The notes under the pieces were generated by a model that saw nothing but the letters and a program-made list of their open reading frames with translations, was not told where the DNA came from and ran no database searches. Of a stretch of DNA of 64,000 nt, positions 10,380-26,164 are shown one piece after another; the first letter of the stretch is position 1; each line of letters opens with the position of its first letter. The stretch covers positions 248,001-312,000 of the forward strand of contig NZ_LN999831.1 of assembly GCF_900048045.1 (NCBI RefSeq). The letters are read 5' to 3'. The position numbers were made by a program, and so were the translations under genes. Source of the stretch: Candidatus Mikella endobia. Its GTDB lineage: Bacteria > Pseudomonadota > Gammaproteobacteria > Enterobacterales > Enterobacteriaceae.

Positions 10380-10890
10380 ACTATGTTAAATTTAGCGTCT
10401 TCTAACTAACCATTGTGGTTTTTACTTTTAATTTGATGATCATCCTAGTTCTACTAGACTAGAAAAAAATTTTTTATTGCCGGCAATTAATAATAGCATA
10501 AATTGTTTTAAATTTACGTTATCGGAATTTTGTTCTAGTAACAACTATTATCAACATTATATTTACACCATTCAACAGTACTGTTGCTCATTATTACGTA
10601 TGAGAAATTTTCTCAACCAACTAATAATTAGTTGTCTACTTAATTTATTTTATTATATGCTTATAAATTGTTATCATCTAGTATAATTTAATTCAGTTAC
10701 ATGCCAGTTGAACATATTTAGGATTTTTATCCATAATTATGCTTTTCATTTTTGTATAATACTCATATTTTTCAATACCAAGTAATCAGTTGGATAAGAG
10801 AAGCTATTTACTTGGTAACAACCAGTAAGCATCCTCAGCAAAAAAAAACTATCGGTAACAAATACCATATTGATTCTTATCATTTTTTAA
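10380..10890 (-). pseudogene. lolA: Relic of outer-membrane lipoprotein carrier LolA
   Basis: LolA ferries lipoproteins across the periplasm. Degraded frames on the minus strand match it in order: an FFAEDA signal-peptide-like end (near 10840), LWIKILNMFNWHVTE (10695-10737; E. coli LWVKRPNLFNWHMTQ), then STVEWCKYNV (near 10570-10600), then NVNLKQF (10499-10520; E. coli NGNLKQF). Multiple stops and frameshifts separate the blocks. The location between serS and trxB, and the strand, are exactly where E. coli has lolA. Open frames on the opposite strand here are accidental. Edges are approximate. Confidence 0.75.
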
Positions 10891-11156
10891 AATTTTTTCC
10901 AACCAGAAACTTTTTGATCTATGTTTTAAAAAAACAGCAATAAAATTAACTTGAGAATATGTATCTGAAATTATCACTGTATAGCTAATTTTAATTATAT
11001 ATCGTATTTTAGTTTAGTTATATTTTAACATTAATTTAAAAATATTCTAATTTAGAGAAAATTTTTCTAAAATTATTTTATTTATTATGATAAAAAGTAT
11101 TTATTTATATAAATGGATTTTATGTACTAGCTATTGACACTTTTTTAATTTTTTAA
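10891..11156. other. Spacer upstream of trxB (site of lost lrp and ftsK)
   Basis: Relatives have ftsK and lrp between lolA and trxB. I see no readable remnant of either. TTGACA occurs at about 11134, but no -10 hexamer lies at a proper distance, so it is not called as a promoter. Confidence 0.5.
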
Positions 11157-12143
<987 letters not shown>

Positions 12144-12241
12144 AATGATAACTGTTTATCAAAAAAGTTAACTTCCGATATTTATTTCATTTTTAGAATA
12201 TTTTCCTCCTGAAGTGAATTTCAAATACTAATACAAATTGA

Positions 12242-14011
12242 ATGAATAATAGTAGACAAAAAATACTGATCCATTGGTTAAACTTGCAAAGTAAACGTAT
12301 AAATGGATGGCTACAACTTTCTATGTTATTTGGATTAATAAAAGCCTTAATTCTTATTGCTAATTCTGTGATTGTAGCTTTTTTACTACAAGCATTAATT
12401 GTAGATCGTACCCCACGCTCTAATTTAAAAGAATTTTTTATTGCTTTAGCAATATTATTTACGTTTCGCGCGGTAGTTAATTATGTTCATGAACGTATAG
12501 GTTTTATTGCTGGTAGTTTATTGCGTCGTAGAATACGTGCTCAAATGTTAGATCACTTTGAGTATCTGGGACCTGCATGTATCCAGAACAAAACCACAGG
12601 TAGTTGGATTAGTATGTTAATTGAGCAAATAGAAAAGATGCAAGATTTTTACGCTCTATATTTACCACAACGATTTCTATCAGCAATAGTGCCATTCATA
12701 ATTTTTATTGTAATTGTTACTATTAATTGGACAGCAGGTTTAATCCTATTTGTTACCGCACCGCTTATTCCACTATTTATGTTTCTGGTAGGAATAGGTG
12801 CAGCTGAAGCAAATAGACGTAATTTTTTAGCTTTAGAGCATTTATCTGGATATTTTTTGGATCGTCTACGTGGGTTAGAAACCATCAGGCTATTTTTTAG
12901 CGCAAAATCAGAAACAAATAATATTTATCGTACCACTGAGGAATTTCGTAAACGTACTATGGAAGTATTAAGATTAGCTTTTCTATCATCTGGAGTATTG
13001 GAATTTTTTTCTTCTATATTTATCGCTATCTTAGCAGTTTATTTTTGTTTTTATTATTTAGAAGAACTACATTTTGGTAGCTACAGCAAAAAAATAACGC
13101 TATTTGATGGATTTTTAGTGCTAATTTTAGCTCCTGAATTTTTTAAACCATTACGCGATTTAGGTACTTTTTATCATGCCAAAGCTCAGGCAGTAGGTGC
13201 AGCTGAATCAATAGTATATTTTTTAGAAGATGATTCTAATCATCAAAAAAAAGGCCAGAAACTTCCTGTTTCTGGTCCTGTATATTTGATAGCTCGTGAT
13301 TTATGGATATTAGCGAATAATGGTAATAAAATTGCTGGTCCGCTTAATTTTTCAGTTGAAGCTGGCCAATGTATAGCTATCATAGGTACTAGCGGTGCAG
13401 GAAAAAGTTCCTTGTTAAAGGTATTACTCGGTTTTTTACCATATAGAGGTTCGTTGCTTGTTAATGGCATAGAACTGAGCGCATTATCGCCACATATTTG
13501 GTATAAACAGTTAAGTTGGGTAAGTCAAAAACCAGTGTTACCGGCAATAACTGTACGCGATAATATTTTACTTGGAGCTCCAGATGCTGATGATTTGCAG
13601 TTAAGGCAAGTAATTAATGATACTTATCTAGATGATTTGCTTACATCACTATCAAATGGTATAAATAGCTCTATAGGTGAAGAAGCAGATTGTTTATCTG
13701 TGGGACAAGCACAGCGTGTTGCTTTGGCACGAGCTTTAATTCGCATACCTAGATTACTATTATTAGATGAACCTACTGCTAACCTTGATATACATAGCGA
13801 AAGACTGATAATGCATACTTTGGAAAGAACTATGCTCCTTCAGACTACAATTTTAGTAACACATCAATTACATCTCATAAAGAATTTTGACAGTATTTGG
13901 TTGATGAATAATGGTGTGATAGAAAAAACAGGTAATTATGCTAATTTTACAGACAGTACTACTGGAAAACTAACTGATTTGTTAATAAATTCTCAAAGAA
14001 AAGAGTTATAA
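12242..14011 (+). CDS. cydD: CydDC transporter, ATP-binding/permease subunit CydD
   Basis: Half of the heterodimeric ABC exporter of glutathione and cysteine at the inner membrane, required in E. coli for cytochrome bd assembly. Its 589 residues (E. coli 588) form an N-terminal six-helix membrane domain (about 20-320) and a nucleotide-binding domain with Walker A GTSGAGKSS (about 381-389), the CydD-type signature LSVGQAQRV (about 480) and Walker B LLLLDEPTANLD. Followed by cydC after six bases. The ribosome-binding site is poor. Its retention predicts that cydAB is present elsewhere, which cannot be seen here. Confidence 0.95.
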   Translation: MNNSRQKILIHWLNLQSKRINGWLQLSMLFGLIKALILIANSVIVAFLLQALIVDRTPRSNLKEFFIALAILFTFRAVVNYVHERIGFIAGSLLRRRIRAQMLDHFEYLGPACIQNKTTGSWISMLIEQIEKMQDFYALYLPQRFLSAIVPFIIFIVIVTINWTAGLILFVTAPLIPLFMFLVGIGAAEANRRNFLALEHLSGYFLDRLRGLETIRLFFSAKSETNNIYRTTEEFRKRTMEVLRLAFLSSGVLEFFSSIFIAILAVYFCFYYLEELHFGSYSKKITLFDGFLVLILAPEFFKPLRDLGTFYHAKAQAVGAAESIVYFLEDDSNHQKKGQKLPVSGPVYLIARDLWILANNGNKIAGPLNFSVEAGQCIAIIGTSGAGKSSLLKVLLGFLPYRGSLLVNGIELSALSPHIWYKQLSWVSQKPVLPAITVRDNILLGAPDADDLQLRQVINDTYLDDLLTSLSNGINSSIGEEADCLSVGQAQRVALARALIRIPRLLLLDEPTANLDIHSERLIMHTLERTMLLQTTILVTHQLHLIKNFDSIWLMNNGVIEKTGNYANFTDSTTGKLTDLLINSQRKEL

Positions 14012-14017
14012 ATAATT

Positions 14018-15760
14018 ATGCGCTTTTTACTATCTTATTGGTTTCTTTTATACTGTGGCTTAAAAAAATTTATTTTAGGAATTTTACTTACCATTATTAC
14101 TTTACTGGCTAATATAGGTCTGCTAACTGTCTCTGGATGGTTATTATCTTGTGCAGCAACTGCTGGGATAGCTGGACTATATAGTTGTAACTATATGTTA
14201 CCTGCTGCCAGTATGCGTATCGCTGCTATTATACGCACAATTTTTCGTTGGGCAGAGCTGGTGGTTAGCCACGACGCTACTTTCAACGTCTTAAAGTATT
14301 TAAGAATATATACTTTTATTCGCATTTTACCTCTTGTTTCTAGCGTAAGTAATCATTTTAAACGAGCAGAATTACTAAATATTTTAGTATGTGATGTCGA
14401 GACTCTAGAGAATCTTTATTTAAGAGTAATTTCACCGATAACTGGAGTATTAGTGGTGATCTTAACAGTAAATTCTCTTATATATCTGTTGTCTCCAAAA
14501 TATGGATTGACAATGGGTATATTAATGTTGTGTATATTGTTGCTATTACCTGTAATATTTTTTCGGGTAGGAAAATTCGTAGGAGAATCAATAACCGTTT
14601 TTCGTTCCAATTATCGTAAGAAACTTCATACCTGGATTTCTAGTAATGCTGAACTTACTGTGTATGGCGCCGCAAAGCGTTATCGACACCAACTAGATAA
14701 TACTGAAAAAAAATGGCAAGAATATCAGAACTGCCAAAGTAGTATAGGTGCTTACGCACAAAGTATGCTACAGTTATTAACGAGCCTAACATTAATACTT
14801 GTATTGTGGATTGCCGCTGGTAGCAATATTATAAATATAAATGATTCGTTTAGAGAGTTTATTGCTCTCTTATTTTTCGTGACACTTTCTTTATTTGAAG
14901 TAATAGGTCCGATAGCAGGTGTTTGTCACCATTTGGGACAAGTAATAGCATCTGCTGTACGTATTAATATATTTCTTAACAAGCAGCTTCCAGATGTAGT
15001 TTTTCCTTATATAGGTCCCGTACCTGCTACTAGTGTTACTTTGAATGCTAACCAAATACTATTTAAATATACACAGCAACAATTGCCAGCGATTAATAAT
15101 TTGTCGGTAAAAGTTGCTGCTGGAGAACATATTGCTTTACTAGGCCATACCGGCAGTGGTAAATCAACTCTATTACAATTATTTACTAGAGCTTGGGATC
15201 CCCAAAAAGGATATATCACTTTGAATGGGATACCGTTACAACAGTGGAGCGAAAGCGCGCTCCGCGCCATGACTGCTGTGGTACCTCAGAGAATTTATAT
15301 TTTTAGCGCTACATTAAGAGAAAATCTTATTTTTGCAGCGCCATATGTCAATAATAAAAAAATATGTACAGTATTGCAGTTGGTAGGATTAGAAAATCTT
15401 TTTAAATGCAAAGAAGGATTAAACCTTTTTATTGGAGAGGGCGGGAGACCTCTTTCTGGAGGGGAACAATTACGCATAGGTATCGCACGTATTATATTAC
15501 ACGAAGCTCCGCTGTGGCTACTAGATGAACCAACAGATGGTCTAGATATAGTTACAGAAAAGAAAATTTTACAACTTCTAATCACATTGGGTAAAGGACG
15601 TACAGTAATAATTGTTACACATAAGCTTCAAGAATTAGAAAATTTTGATTGTATTTATATTATGGATCAAGGTACCTTTCTTGAAAAAGGTAGTCATAAA
15701 GAATTAATAGAACAGCGCGGACGTTATTATAACTATCATTTAGCTGGTAGTATAATATAG
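14018..15760 (+). CDS. cydC: CydDC transporter, ATP-binding/permease subunit CydC
   Basis: Partner of CydD in the thiol exporter. Its 580 residues (E. coli 573) comprise a hydrophobic domain (about 1-320, several transmembrane helices) and an ATPase domain with Walker A GHTGSGKST (about 377-385), signature LSGGEQLRIGIARI (about 480-493) and Walker B LWLLDEPTDGLD. AAAGAG precedes the ATG, just after the cydD stop, indicating translational coupling. Both ATPase sites of the pair look competent. No frameshifts. Confidence 0.95.
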   Translation: MRFLLSYWFLLYCGLKKFILGILLTIITLLANIGLLTVSGWLLSCAATAGIAGLYSCNYMLPAASMRIAAIIRTIFRWAELVVSHDATFNVLKYLRIYTFIRILPLVSSVSNHFKRAELLNILVCDVETLENLYLRVISPITGVLVVILTVNSLIYLLSPKYGLTMGILMLCILLLLPVIFFRVGKFVGESITVFRSNYRKKLHTWISSNAELTVYGAAKRYRHQLDNTEKKWQEYQNCQSSIGAYAQSMLQLLTSLTLILVLWIAAGSNIININDSFREFIALLFFVTLSLFEVIGPIAGVCHHLGQVIASAVRINIFLNKQLPDVVFPYIGPVPATSVTLNANQILFKYTQQQLPAINNLSVKVAAGEHIALLGHTGSGKSTLLQLFTRAWDPQKGYITLNGIPLQQWSESALRAMTAVVPQRIYIFSATLRENLIFAAPYVNNKKICTVLQLVGLENLFKCKEGLNLFIGEGGRPLSGGEQLRIGIARIILHEAPLWLLDEPTDGLDIVTEKKILQLLITLGKGRTVIIVTHKLQELENFDCIYIMDQGTFLEKGSHKELIEQRGRYYNYHLAGSII

Positions 15761-15830
15761 TCAATTGATATTGTTTATTATTATTTATTTACATAATGAA
15801 TATTTTGAAGCATTTTATTTAAAGTTATGA

Positions 15831-16070
<240 letters not shown>

Positions 16071-16129
16071 AATTATTTTTATTGCACTATTTGTCAATAA
16101 TATGAGTAATGTTTATTTATAATCTCTTT

Positions 16130-16700
16130 TTGCTGTAACCTAAAAGTATTACAGTTGGTATGGCAATTTATTAACAATAATAACTTTTCACATACCTATG
16201 TCTAGAAGTATGTCTGATCTCCAGAGCTATTTATTTATAACAATGGAAATTCCTGCCATAACTAGCAATTGTGATATAGATGTTATCTATACTAATCTGT
16301 TCTTGGTTATGAAACAAACTTCACTATTCCATGGAATAGTGATATTTTTCACTGTTAATTATTCTTAACTTGTGATCATATTTCTGTTTCTTAATTAAAA
16401 GCATACTTCATCCCCACTTGCATTGACTAATAGATTGATAACAATATCGGCACCGTATTTTTGCAACATACCATTCCACCATCAATTTATAAAAAAATAA
16501 TCACTATCCCCATAGTACTATATTTGCTATAGCTTTTTATGCTGAGCTACTAGTGTGTTTCTGCTATAAATGGCTCACATGCTCAATACTTAGCGTCTCT
16601 ATCGAGAGTATCTGCTGCAGTAGAGCCACAATCTAACCCTTTCCCACTTCGCTGCTAAAGTTACAATCTGTAATGACAAACGAGAAATTTTTATTTCTAA
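16130..16700 (-). pseudogene. kdsB: Relic of CMP-KDO synthetase
   Basis: KdsB activates KDO for the lipopolysaccharide core. Minus-strand frames match it in order: GKGLDCG (E. coli GKPLVDINGK), TLDR...A...IAETH (E. coli VLERARESGAERIIVATDH), KLMVEWYVAK (E. coli ERLAEVVEKC), DIVINLLVNASGDE (E. coli DTVIVNVQGDE; about 16425-16470), ITIPWN (E. coli ATIPWD), DNIYITIASYG (E. coli DNFLRHLGIYG) and LE-I. Stops and shifts are frequent. In E. coli kdsB lies a few genes downstream of rpsA on the same strand, as here. Individual blocks are short, so the identification rests on their order and the location. Confidence 0.65.
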
Positions 16701-16937
16701 TGTCTTACGGTTAGGTTAGATAACAATGAAAATAGTAACAAGATAAATTAGAGAACAATCCAACTAGTTTTATATTTCACTTATTATAATACCTTGTTAT
16801 CAGATAATATCTAGTAGGGTATTAACTGATTCTTAGATATGCTGGTAAAATTTTAGCTACGTTCATATTTAGTTACCTGGTAATTTTTACTTATTCTTAT
16901 CGTTCTAAGAAGTACTGGTATTAGTAGTATTAATTAA

Positions 16938-18611
16938 CTATTCACTTTTAATAGCCGATTTAAAAGCTTCAGTCATGGCATTTGAAAAATGCTCTTCTGG
17001 TTTTTTATTTATAAAACTGATAGTTTTTTTCTCATATATTTCATTTTGTGTACAATCAGATAGGCTGATCACTCTATTTTTACGATCGATACCAATTAAT
17101 TTGGCTTCTATATTATTTCCAACTCTGATTATCGAGTCTTCTTTTTGATTACTCAAGTTTTCAGATGTTTGTGGTAGATAACCTATTACTCCTTTTGCTA
17201 ATTCAACTGTAATATCTTTTTTATCATCAATGGCTACGATTTTACCGGTAACGATAGCACCTTTCTTATTCAAAGATAAATAATTATTGAATGGATCTTC
17301 AGATAGCTGTTTTATGCCTAAAGAAATACGTTCACGTTCCGCGTCAACCTGTATAACTATAGCTGCAATTTCATCACCCTTTTTATATTCATGTATAGCT
17401 TCTTCTCCGGTTATATTCCATGAAATATCAGATAAATGAACCAAACCATCGATACCTCCGTTTAGGCCGATAAATATACCAAAATCAGTAATAGATTTTA
17501 TTTTACCTTCAACACGGTCACCTTTCTTGAAAGTTTCAGCAAACTGCTGCCAAGGATTAATTTTACACTGTTTTAATCCTAAAGAAATACGACGACGTTC
17601 TTCATCAATGTCTAGAACTATTACTTCTACCAATTCTCCTACATTAACCATTTTAGATGGATGAATATTTTTATTCGTCCAATCCATTTCAGAAACATGC
17701 ACTAGTCCTTCAATTCCTTCTTCAATTTCAACGAAACATCCGTAGTCAGTTAAATTAGTTACGCGACCATTCAATCGAGTACCTTCTGGATAACGTTTGG
17801 CGATAGCGACCCAAGGATCTTCACTTAACTGTTTCATACCTAATGATACCCTAGTGCGCTCACGATCGAATTTTAACACTTTAACATATATTTCATCTCC
17901 AAGAGTAACAATTTCTTTCGGATGCTTAACACGTTTCCAAGCCATATCTGTAATGTGCAGTAGGCCATCAATACCACCTAAATCAACAAAGGCACCGTAA
18001 TCAGTTAAGTTCTTTACAATCCCCTTAACTTTATTACCTTCCTGTAAATTTTCGATAAGAACATCTCTATCGGCACTATTTTCTAATTCAATAATAGCAC
18101 GACGAGAAACAACAACATTGTTACGTTTATGATCTAATTTAATTACTTTAAACTCCAGCTCTTTACCTTCTAAATGTAGTAGATCTCGAATAGGACGCAC
18201 ATCTACTAAAGAACCCGGTAAAAATGCACGTATCCCGTTTAACTCTACAGTAAAACCACCTTTTACTTTTCCATTGATAACACCAGTTACAGTAGTAACT
18301 TCTTCGTAAGCTTTTTCTAACATTAACCAGGATTCATGTCTTTTTGCTTTTTCACGGGATAATATAGTTTCACCAAAACCATCTTCTACTGCATCTAGAG
18401 CCACGTCAACTTGATCGCCTACTTTAATTTCTAATTTACCCTGAGAGTCAATAAATTGTTCAACAGGAATGGTTGATTCAGATTTGAGACCGGCGTCAAT
18501 TATAACTACTTCTTTCGAAATCGATACAACATGTCCACGAATAATAGAACCAGGACGAGTTTCAATTTTTTTCATGAATTCTTCAAAGATTTGAGCAAAT
18601 GATTCTGTCAT
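16938..18611 (-). CDS. rpsA: Small-subunit ribosomal protein S1
   Basis: Binds mRNA and tethers it to the 30S subunit. The product is 557 residues, exactly the E. coli length, with six S1/OB repeats; the last four show the typical G-V--ITDFG-F/Y-G/DGLVH pattern at about 190, 278, 365 and 455. Repeats 1-2 bind S2. Upstream cmk and downstream ihfB, msbA and lpxK have vanished; a kdsB relic is the next remnant downstream. No lesions, and strikingly full length given the poor Shine-Dalgarno sequences in this genome, which would make S1 important. Confidence 0.97.
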   Translation of the reverse strand: MTESFAQIFEEFMKKIETRPGSIIRGHVVSISKEVVIIDAGLKSESTIPVEQFIDSQGKLEIKVGDQVDVALDAVEDGFGETILSREKAKRHESWLMLEKAYEEVTTVTGVINGKVKGGFTVELNGIRAFLPGSLVDVRPIRDLLHLEGKELEFKVIKLDHKRNNVVVSRRAIIELENSADRDVLIENLQEGNKVKGIVKNLTDYGAFVDLGGIDGLLHITDMAWKRVKHPKEIVTLGDEIYVKVLKFDRERTRVSLGMKQLSEDPWVAIAKRYPEGTRLNGRVTNLTDYGCFVEIEEGIEGLVHVSEMDWTNKNIHPSKMVNVGELVEVIVLDIDEERRRISLGLKQCKINPWQQFAETFKKGDRVEGKIKSITDFGIFIGLNGGIDGLVHLSDISWNITGEEAIHEYKKGDEIAAIVIQVDAERERISLGIKQLSEDPFNNYLSLNKKGAIVTGKIVAIDDKKDITVELAKGVIGYLPQTSENLSNQKEDSIIRVGNNIEAKLIGIDRKNRVISLSDCTQNEIYEKKTISFINKKPEEHFSNAMTEAFKSAIKSE

Positions 18612-19568
18612 ATTTGATATTTAAAATTTTCTAATTAACAACCATTCAGCATCCATGCTTGATGGAAAAGTTATTATTATACACACCCAAAAGCATTCTC
18701 CTATGCTTGGGGATAATTTTATTACTGAATATTTGTAATATAGTCATAATTTTTCTAATATTTAGAGATTTATTATCTGACTTAAATATGAAATCATATT
18801 CAGCAAATTAGCTGTAGTATGACTACTACATGTAGCTTACTACCTACTATAAGTAATAAGCAGTGAGTTACTCTAGTTAGTAGTAGATACCAAGCATATA
18901 AATAAAAATTTTTTACATAATCTTTTCCTTTTCTAATGAATATTAGAATTTTTTAAAATTAACATTAAAGTATTTTATCTGCAACTACAGCTTACAGAAT
19001 GTATATTATCGGTTTTAACCGAATATAAAGAACAGTGTTTCCATTGAGTTAAGCTGAAATACACTTTATTGTCACCAAATACCCAGAAAACAAGGAATAA
19101 ATACATCTAACTTACTTACATACATTATATATCTATGTATTTCTCTTATTTTTCAAAAATTTTTATCAATGTTTTATGGAGCAATATTTAATAGTAATAT
19201 TTATTATTTTCTGAGTAGATATAATTGCCTGATTTATAAAATACGTGTTAATTGTATAGTTGAATATATAGTGTCTTGTGACTAATCAACGATAACTAGT
19301 TATCTGATGATATTAGTTATCAACAATTATTTTTAGGGCAAATATATTTACTTCTTATTTTCTTAAGCAAACAAAAATATTGTCCAGTTTACAACTCAAA
19401 TTAATTTGCTATTATGTAATATTATTAATGTATTTAAATATAGTTTAAGTATGGCTTGGCTTATCTTATATTAGATGTAGTGTAGTTGCTTACTATACTA
19501 TATCAATCTAATTGATTATTATCTATGTTGCTTTGATTTGAATTTTTCAAGTTAAATTTAATTTTCCT
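18612..19568. other. 957-base spacer between rpsA and metG
   Basis: The 5' ends of rpsA and metG face each other here, so it must carry both promoters. I searched for cmk (expected upstream of rpsA) and mrp (expected upstream of metG) and saw neither. It contains a cluster of short GTAGT/ACTAC repeats at about 18811-18895, including the palindrome CTACATGTAG (18826-18835). No structured RNA was recognised. Confidence 0.5.
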
Positions 19569-21227
19569 ATGACTGAAGTCGCTAAAAAAATATTGGTAAC
19601 TTGTGCATTACCTTATGCTAATGGTTCGATTCATATTGGACATATGTTTGAACATATACAAGCGGATATTTGGGTTCGTTATCAAAGAATGCGCGGCAAT
19701 AAAGTTTATTTCATTTGTGCTGATGACGCTCACGGCACACCAATTATGCTTAAAGCACAGAAAATGGGTCTGACTCCTGAAGAGATGATTAACGCAATAA
19801 ACTTAGAGCATAAAAAGGATTTTGCAGACTTTAGCATTAGCTATGATAATTACTATTCAACTCATAGCGAAGAAAATCTGCAATTATCTACACTTATTTA
19901 TCAGCGCCTTAAAAAAAATAATTTGATTAAATCTAGATTTATTTCCCAGCTCTTTGATATAGAAAAATCAATGTTTTTGCCAGATCGTTTCGTAACAGGT
20001 AGTTGTCCAAAATGCCATTCTCCAGATCAATATGGAGATAACTGTGAAATTTGTGGGGCTATTTATAACTCAACAGAGCTTCTTAAGCCTAAATCTGTAC
20101 TTTCCGGTACTAAACCAGTTCTGCGTGACTCAGAACACTTTTTTTTCGATTTACCTGTGTTTAGTAATATGTTAAGTAATTGGACTCGTTCAGGAACTCT
20201 TCAAGAGCAAGTAGCCAATAAAGTTCATGAATGGTTTGAATCAGGTTTACAGCAATGGGATATTTCCCGTGACGCACCATATTTTGGTTTTGAAGTACCT
20301 GATGCTCCTGGAAAATATTTTTATGTATGGTTAGATGCACCTATTGGTTATATGAGTGCTTTCAAAAATTTTTGTAACAAACGTAAAGATATATGTTTTG
20401 ATGAATTTTGGCAAGAAGATTCTAAAGCTGATCTATACCATTTTATTGGTAAAGATATTGTCTATTTTCACAGCTTATTCTGGCCAGCTATGTTAGAAGG
20501 AAGTCAATTTCGCAAACCAACTAATTTATTAGTTCACGGCTATGTAACTGTAAACGGATCAAAAATGTCAAAATCACGAGGCACTTTTATCAAAGCTAGC
20601 ACTTATTTAACATATTTTGATGCAGATTGTCTGCGTTATTTTTATGCTACTAAAATGTCATCAAATATCAATGACATCGATTTCAATATTAAAGATTTCG
20701 TACTAAGAGTAAATGCAGATATTGTTAATAAAGTGGTAAATTTGGCATCACGTAATGCTGTATTTATAAATAAATATTTTAACGGCCAATTAGCTGCTAC
20801 TATAGATGACCCGTTGCTATATGCTACATTTGTTAATGCAGCTAAGTATATTGGTCAATCGTTTAGTAACCGTGAAACTAGCAACGCTATTCGTAAAATT
20901 ATGGATCTAGCAGATTTGGCTAATCGTTATGTAGATAAACAGGTACCTTGGGTAATAGCGAAACATGAAGGACGTGAGAGGGATCTACAAGCTATATGTT
21001 CAATGGGAATTCAATTATTTAGAGTTTTGATGACATATTTGAAGCCAGTAATTCCTTCGTTAGTCATAAGAGCAGAATTATTCTTAGCAACTTCACTTAC
21101 CTGGGATACTATTACTGAACCATTGTTGTCACATCGGATAAATAATTTTCAGATATTATTTAGTCGTATTAAAATAGAACAAGTAGAAGCTATGATGAAA
21201 GCTTCAAAATTAGAAAATAACCATTAA
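19569..21227 (+). CDS. metG: Methionyl-tRNA synthetase, C-terminally shortened
   Basis: Class I synthetase charging initiator and elongator tRNA-Met. The catalytic core is complete: HIGH at 22-25, the zinc knuckle CPKC...CEIC near 142-158, KMSKS near 335, and the alpha-helical anticodon domain. The product stops at 552 residues against 677 in E. coli: the C-terminal EMAP/Trbp111-like tRNA-binding dimerisation domain is missing, and no remnant is readable after the stop. A 551-residue fragment of the E. coli enzyme is a known active monomer, so function is expected. No clear ribosome-binding site. The start ATG precedes [18 protein letters not shown], matching the family. Confidence 0.96.
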   Translation: MTEVAKKILVTCALPYANGSIHIGHMFEHIQADIWVRYQRMRGNKVYFICADDAHGTPIMLKAQKMGLTPEEMINAINLEHKKDFADFSISYDNYYSTHSEENLQLSTLIYQRLKKNNLIKSRFISQLFDIEKSMFLPDRFVTGSCPKCHSPDQYGDNCEICGAIYNSTELLKPKSVLSGTKPVLRDSEHFFFDLPVFSNMLSNWTRSGTLQEQVANKVHEWFESGLQQWDISRDAPYFGFEVPDAPGKYFYVWLDAPIGYMSAFKNFCNKRKDICFDEFWQEDSKADLYHFIGKDIVYFHSLFWPAMLEGSQFRKPTNLLVHGYVTVNGSKMSKSRGTFIKASTYLTYFDADCLRYFYATKMSSNINDIDFNIKDFVLRVNADIVNKVVNLASRNAVFINKYFNGQLAATIDDPLLYATFVNAAKYIGQSFSNRETSNAIRKIMDLADLANRYVDKQVPWVIAKHEGRERDLQAICSMGIQLFRVLMTYLKPVIPSLVIRAELFLATSLTWDTITEPLLSHRINNFQILFSRIKIEQVEAMMKASKLENNH

Positions 21228-24127
<2,900 letters not shown>

Positions 24128-24304
24128 TAAAAATAATGCTACTAGCATTTAATAAAGTTATTAACTAATTAATTATATTAGTTACTTTTATCTTGTAATG
24201 TTTCACATTTTAATTTAATATTTCTTTTAAAGATTCTAAAAGAGTTAAGATAGATAAATTTTATCTGTTTTAAGTTAGATATTTCTTTTTATTAAATTAT
24301 TTGT

Positions 24305-24378
24305 GCGTCCGTAGCTCAGTTGGTTAGAGTGTCACCTTGACATGGTGGTGGTCAGTGGTTCGAGTCCACTCGGACGCA
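24305..24378 (+). tRNA. tRNA-Val (GAC)
   Basis: 74-base cloverleaf with acceptor stem GCGTCCG/CGGACGC, anticodon loop TTGACAT (anticodon GAC), T loop TTCGAGT and discriminator A. It resembles E. coli valV/valW, which lie a few kb from pykF in E. coli; here it precedes pykF directly. CCA is not encoded. Confidence 0.97.
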
Positions 24379-24751
24379 TTATTTTTACACTTATTTTTAG
24401 AGAAGTTTCTTCATTAATTTATTAGTAATAGTAGTATATTTTGTTTAATAAAAACGTTTCACTATTATATAACAGTTTTAAATAGAAATATAACTTCATA
24501 TAATAAAAAATTTATTCTATTTACTATAATTTTAGTAAATTTTAATTAAAGATATTTAAAAATATTACTATCATCTTGATGATGATCATCTTTAGTAAAT
24601 TTTTTTACAACAAATTTGTTTTATTAAAAACTATTTAATTTTTTGCTATTCATTATTAATAGTTATCTGTTTTCTAAGATAGTTTGTACCGTACCCAGTA
24701 ATAGAAGGGCACAAAAATTATTATCTATCACCATTTATAAAAGTTGAAATT
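24379..24751. other. Spacer between tRNA-Val and pykF
   Basis: Very AT-rich, with many short A and T runs. No gene remnant, hairpin terminator or clear promoter was recognised, although the pykF promoter should be in it. Confidence 0.5.
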
Positions 24752-26164
24752 ATGAAAAAAACTAAAATAGTTTGTACTATAGGTCCTAAAACAGAATCTG
24801 AAGAAGTATTATTAAGCCTTCTTAATGCGGGTATGAACGTAATGCGTCTGAATTTTTCTCACGGAAATTATGATGAGCACGAAAATAGAATTAAAAATCT
24901 GCGTGCCGTTTTAAATAAAACAGATTTACAAGCTGCTATTATGCTTGATACTAAAGGACCTGAAATTAGGACTATGAAGCTAGAAAATGGGAAAGATATT
25001 TCGTTAAATGCTGGACAAATATTTACTTTTACTACAAATAAAACCATTCTCGGCAATAGTAAGTGTGTAGCAGTTACTTATTCTGGATTTACTAATGATA
25101 TTAAAATAGGAAATACTATATTAGTAGATGATGGTCTTTTATGTATGACCGTTATAGATATCTTGCAGGATCAAGTAGTGTGCCAAGTATTAAATAATGG
25201 TGATCTGGGTGAAAATAAAGGAGTTAATATTCCTGGTGTATCTCTTACTCTACCAGCATTGTCAGAGAAAGATAAACGTGACTTAATTTTTGGATGCGAA
25301 CAAAGAGTAGATTTTATTGCAGCTTCATTTATTCGTAAACATTCTGATGTACAAAACATTCGCGACCATCTGAAGCAATACGGCGGTGAACATATTCAGA
25401 TTATATCTAAAATTGAAAATCAAGAAGGTTTAGATAATTTTGACAAAATTCTTGAAGAGTCTGACGGTATAATGGTAGCTCGTGGCGATCTTGGTGTGGA
25501 AATTCCAGTTGAAGAAGTAATTTTAGCGCAAAAGATGATAATAGCAAAGTGCAATCAAGCAGGTAAAGTTGTAATTACAGCAACACAAATGCTTGATTCT
25601 ATGATTAAAAATCCTCGTCCCACTCGTGCTGAAGCTGGCGATGTTGCTAACGCAATTTTAGATGGCACAGACGCTGTAATGCTTTCTGGAGAAAGTGCCA
25701 AAGGAAAATATCCCCTGGAATCTGTTACTATTATGGCTAAAATATGTGAGAGAACCGATAAGATCCTATCTAAGAATATCAATTCCATTAAAAAAATTAG
25801 TCACTTACCAATTACTGAAGTAGTTTGCCGTAGCGCTGTTGAAACTGCAGAACAACTAGAATCACCTCTTATTATAGTAGCTACCAAAAGTGGTAAATCT
25901 GCTAAATTTATACGGAAATATTTTCCTAAATCAGAAATTTTAGCATTAACTACTAACTATTTTACATCCCGTAACTTACTACTAAGTAGGGGAATTACTT
26001 GTAAGCTTATAGAAGACATTAATTCTTTTGATGATTTTTATCGTATAGGTAAAGCTATAGCACTAAAAACTAATTTAGCGGTTAAAGGAAATATTATCGT
26101 TTTTGTTTCCGGATCTTTAGTACCAAGCAATACCAGAAATACTTCATCAGTTTATATTCTTTGA
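24752..26164 (+). CDS. pykF: Pyruvate kinase I
   Basis: Converts phosphoenolpyruvate and ADP to pyruvate and ATP, the last glycolytic step. The 470 residues match E. coli PykF in length and sequence (rather than PykA): [18 protein letters not shown] at the start, active-site [15 protein letters not shown]-like block near 220, [12 protein letters not shown] near 240, TATQMLDSM near 276, and [11 protein letters not shown] near 294. The C-terminal allosteric domain is retained. Its 3' end overlaps the convergent sufE by 13 bases. In relatives lpp and ldtE lie between pykF and sufE; they are gone. Confidence 0.97.
   Translation: MKKTKIVCTIGPKTESEEVLLSLLNAGMNVMRLNFSHGNYDEHENRIKNLRAVLNKTDLQAAIMLDTKGPEIRTMKLENGKDISLNAGQIFTFTTNKTILGNSKCVAVTYSGFTNDIKIGNTILVDDGLLCMTVIDILQDQVVCQVLNNGDLGENKGVNIPGVSLTLPALSEKDKRDLIFGCEQRVDFIAASFIRKHSDVQNIRDHLKQYGGEHIQIISKIENQEGLDNFDKILEESDGIMVARGDLGVEIPVEEVILAQKMIIAKCNQAGKVVITATQMLDSMIKNPRPTRAEAGDVANAILDGTDAVMLSGESAKGKYPLESVTIMAKICERTDKILSKNINSIKKISHLPITEVVCRSAVETAEQLESPLIIVATKSGKSAKFIRKYFPKSEILALTTNYFTSRNLLLSRGITCKLIEDINSFDDFYRIGKAIALKTNLAVKGNIIVFVSGSLVPSNTRNTSSVYIL

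Noticed and set aside
10477-10943. Two plus-strand open frames (69 and 63 codons)
   Set aside because: They run antisense to the lolA relic, whose protein blocks are readable on the minus strand.
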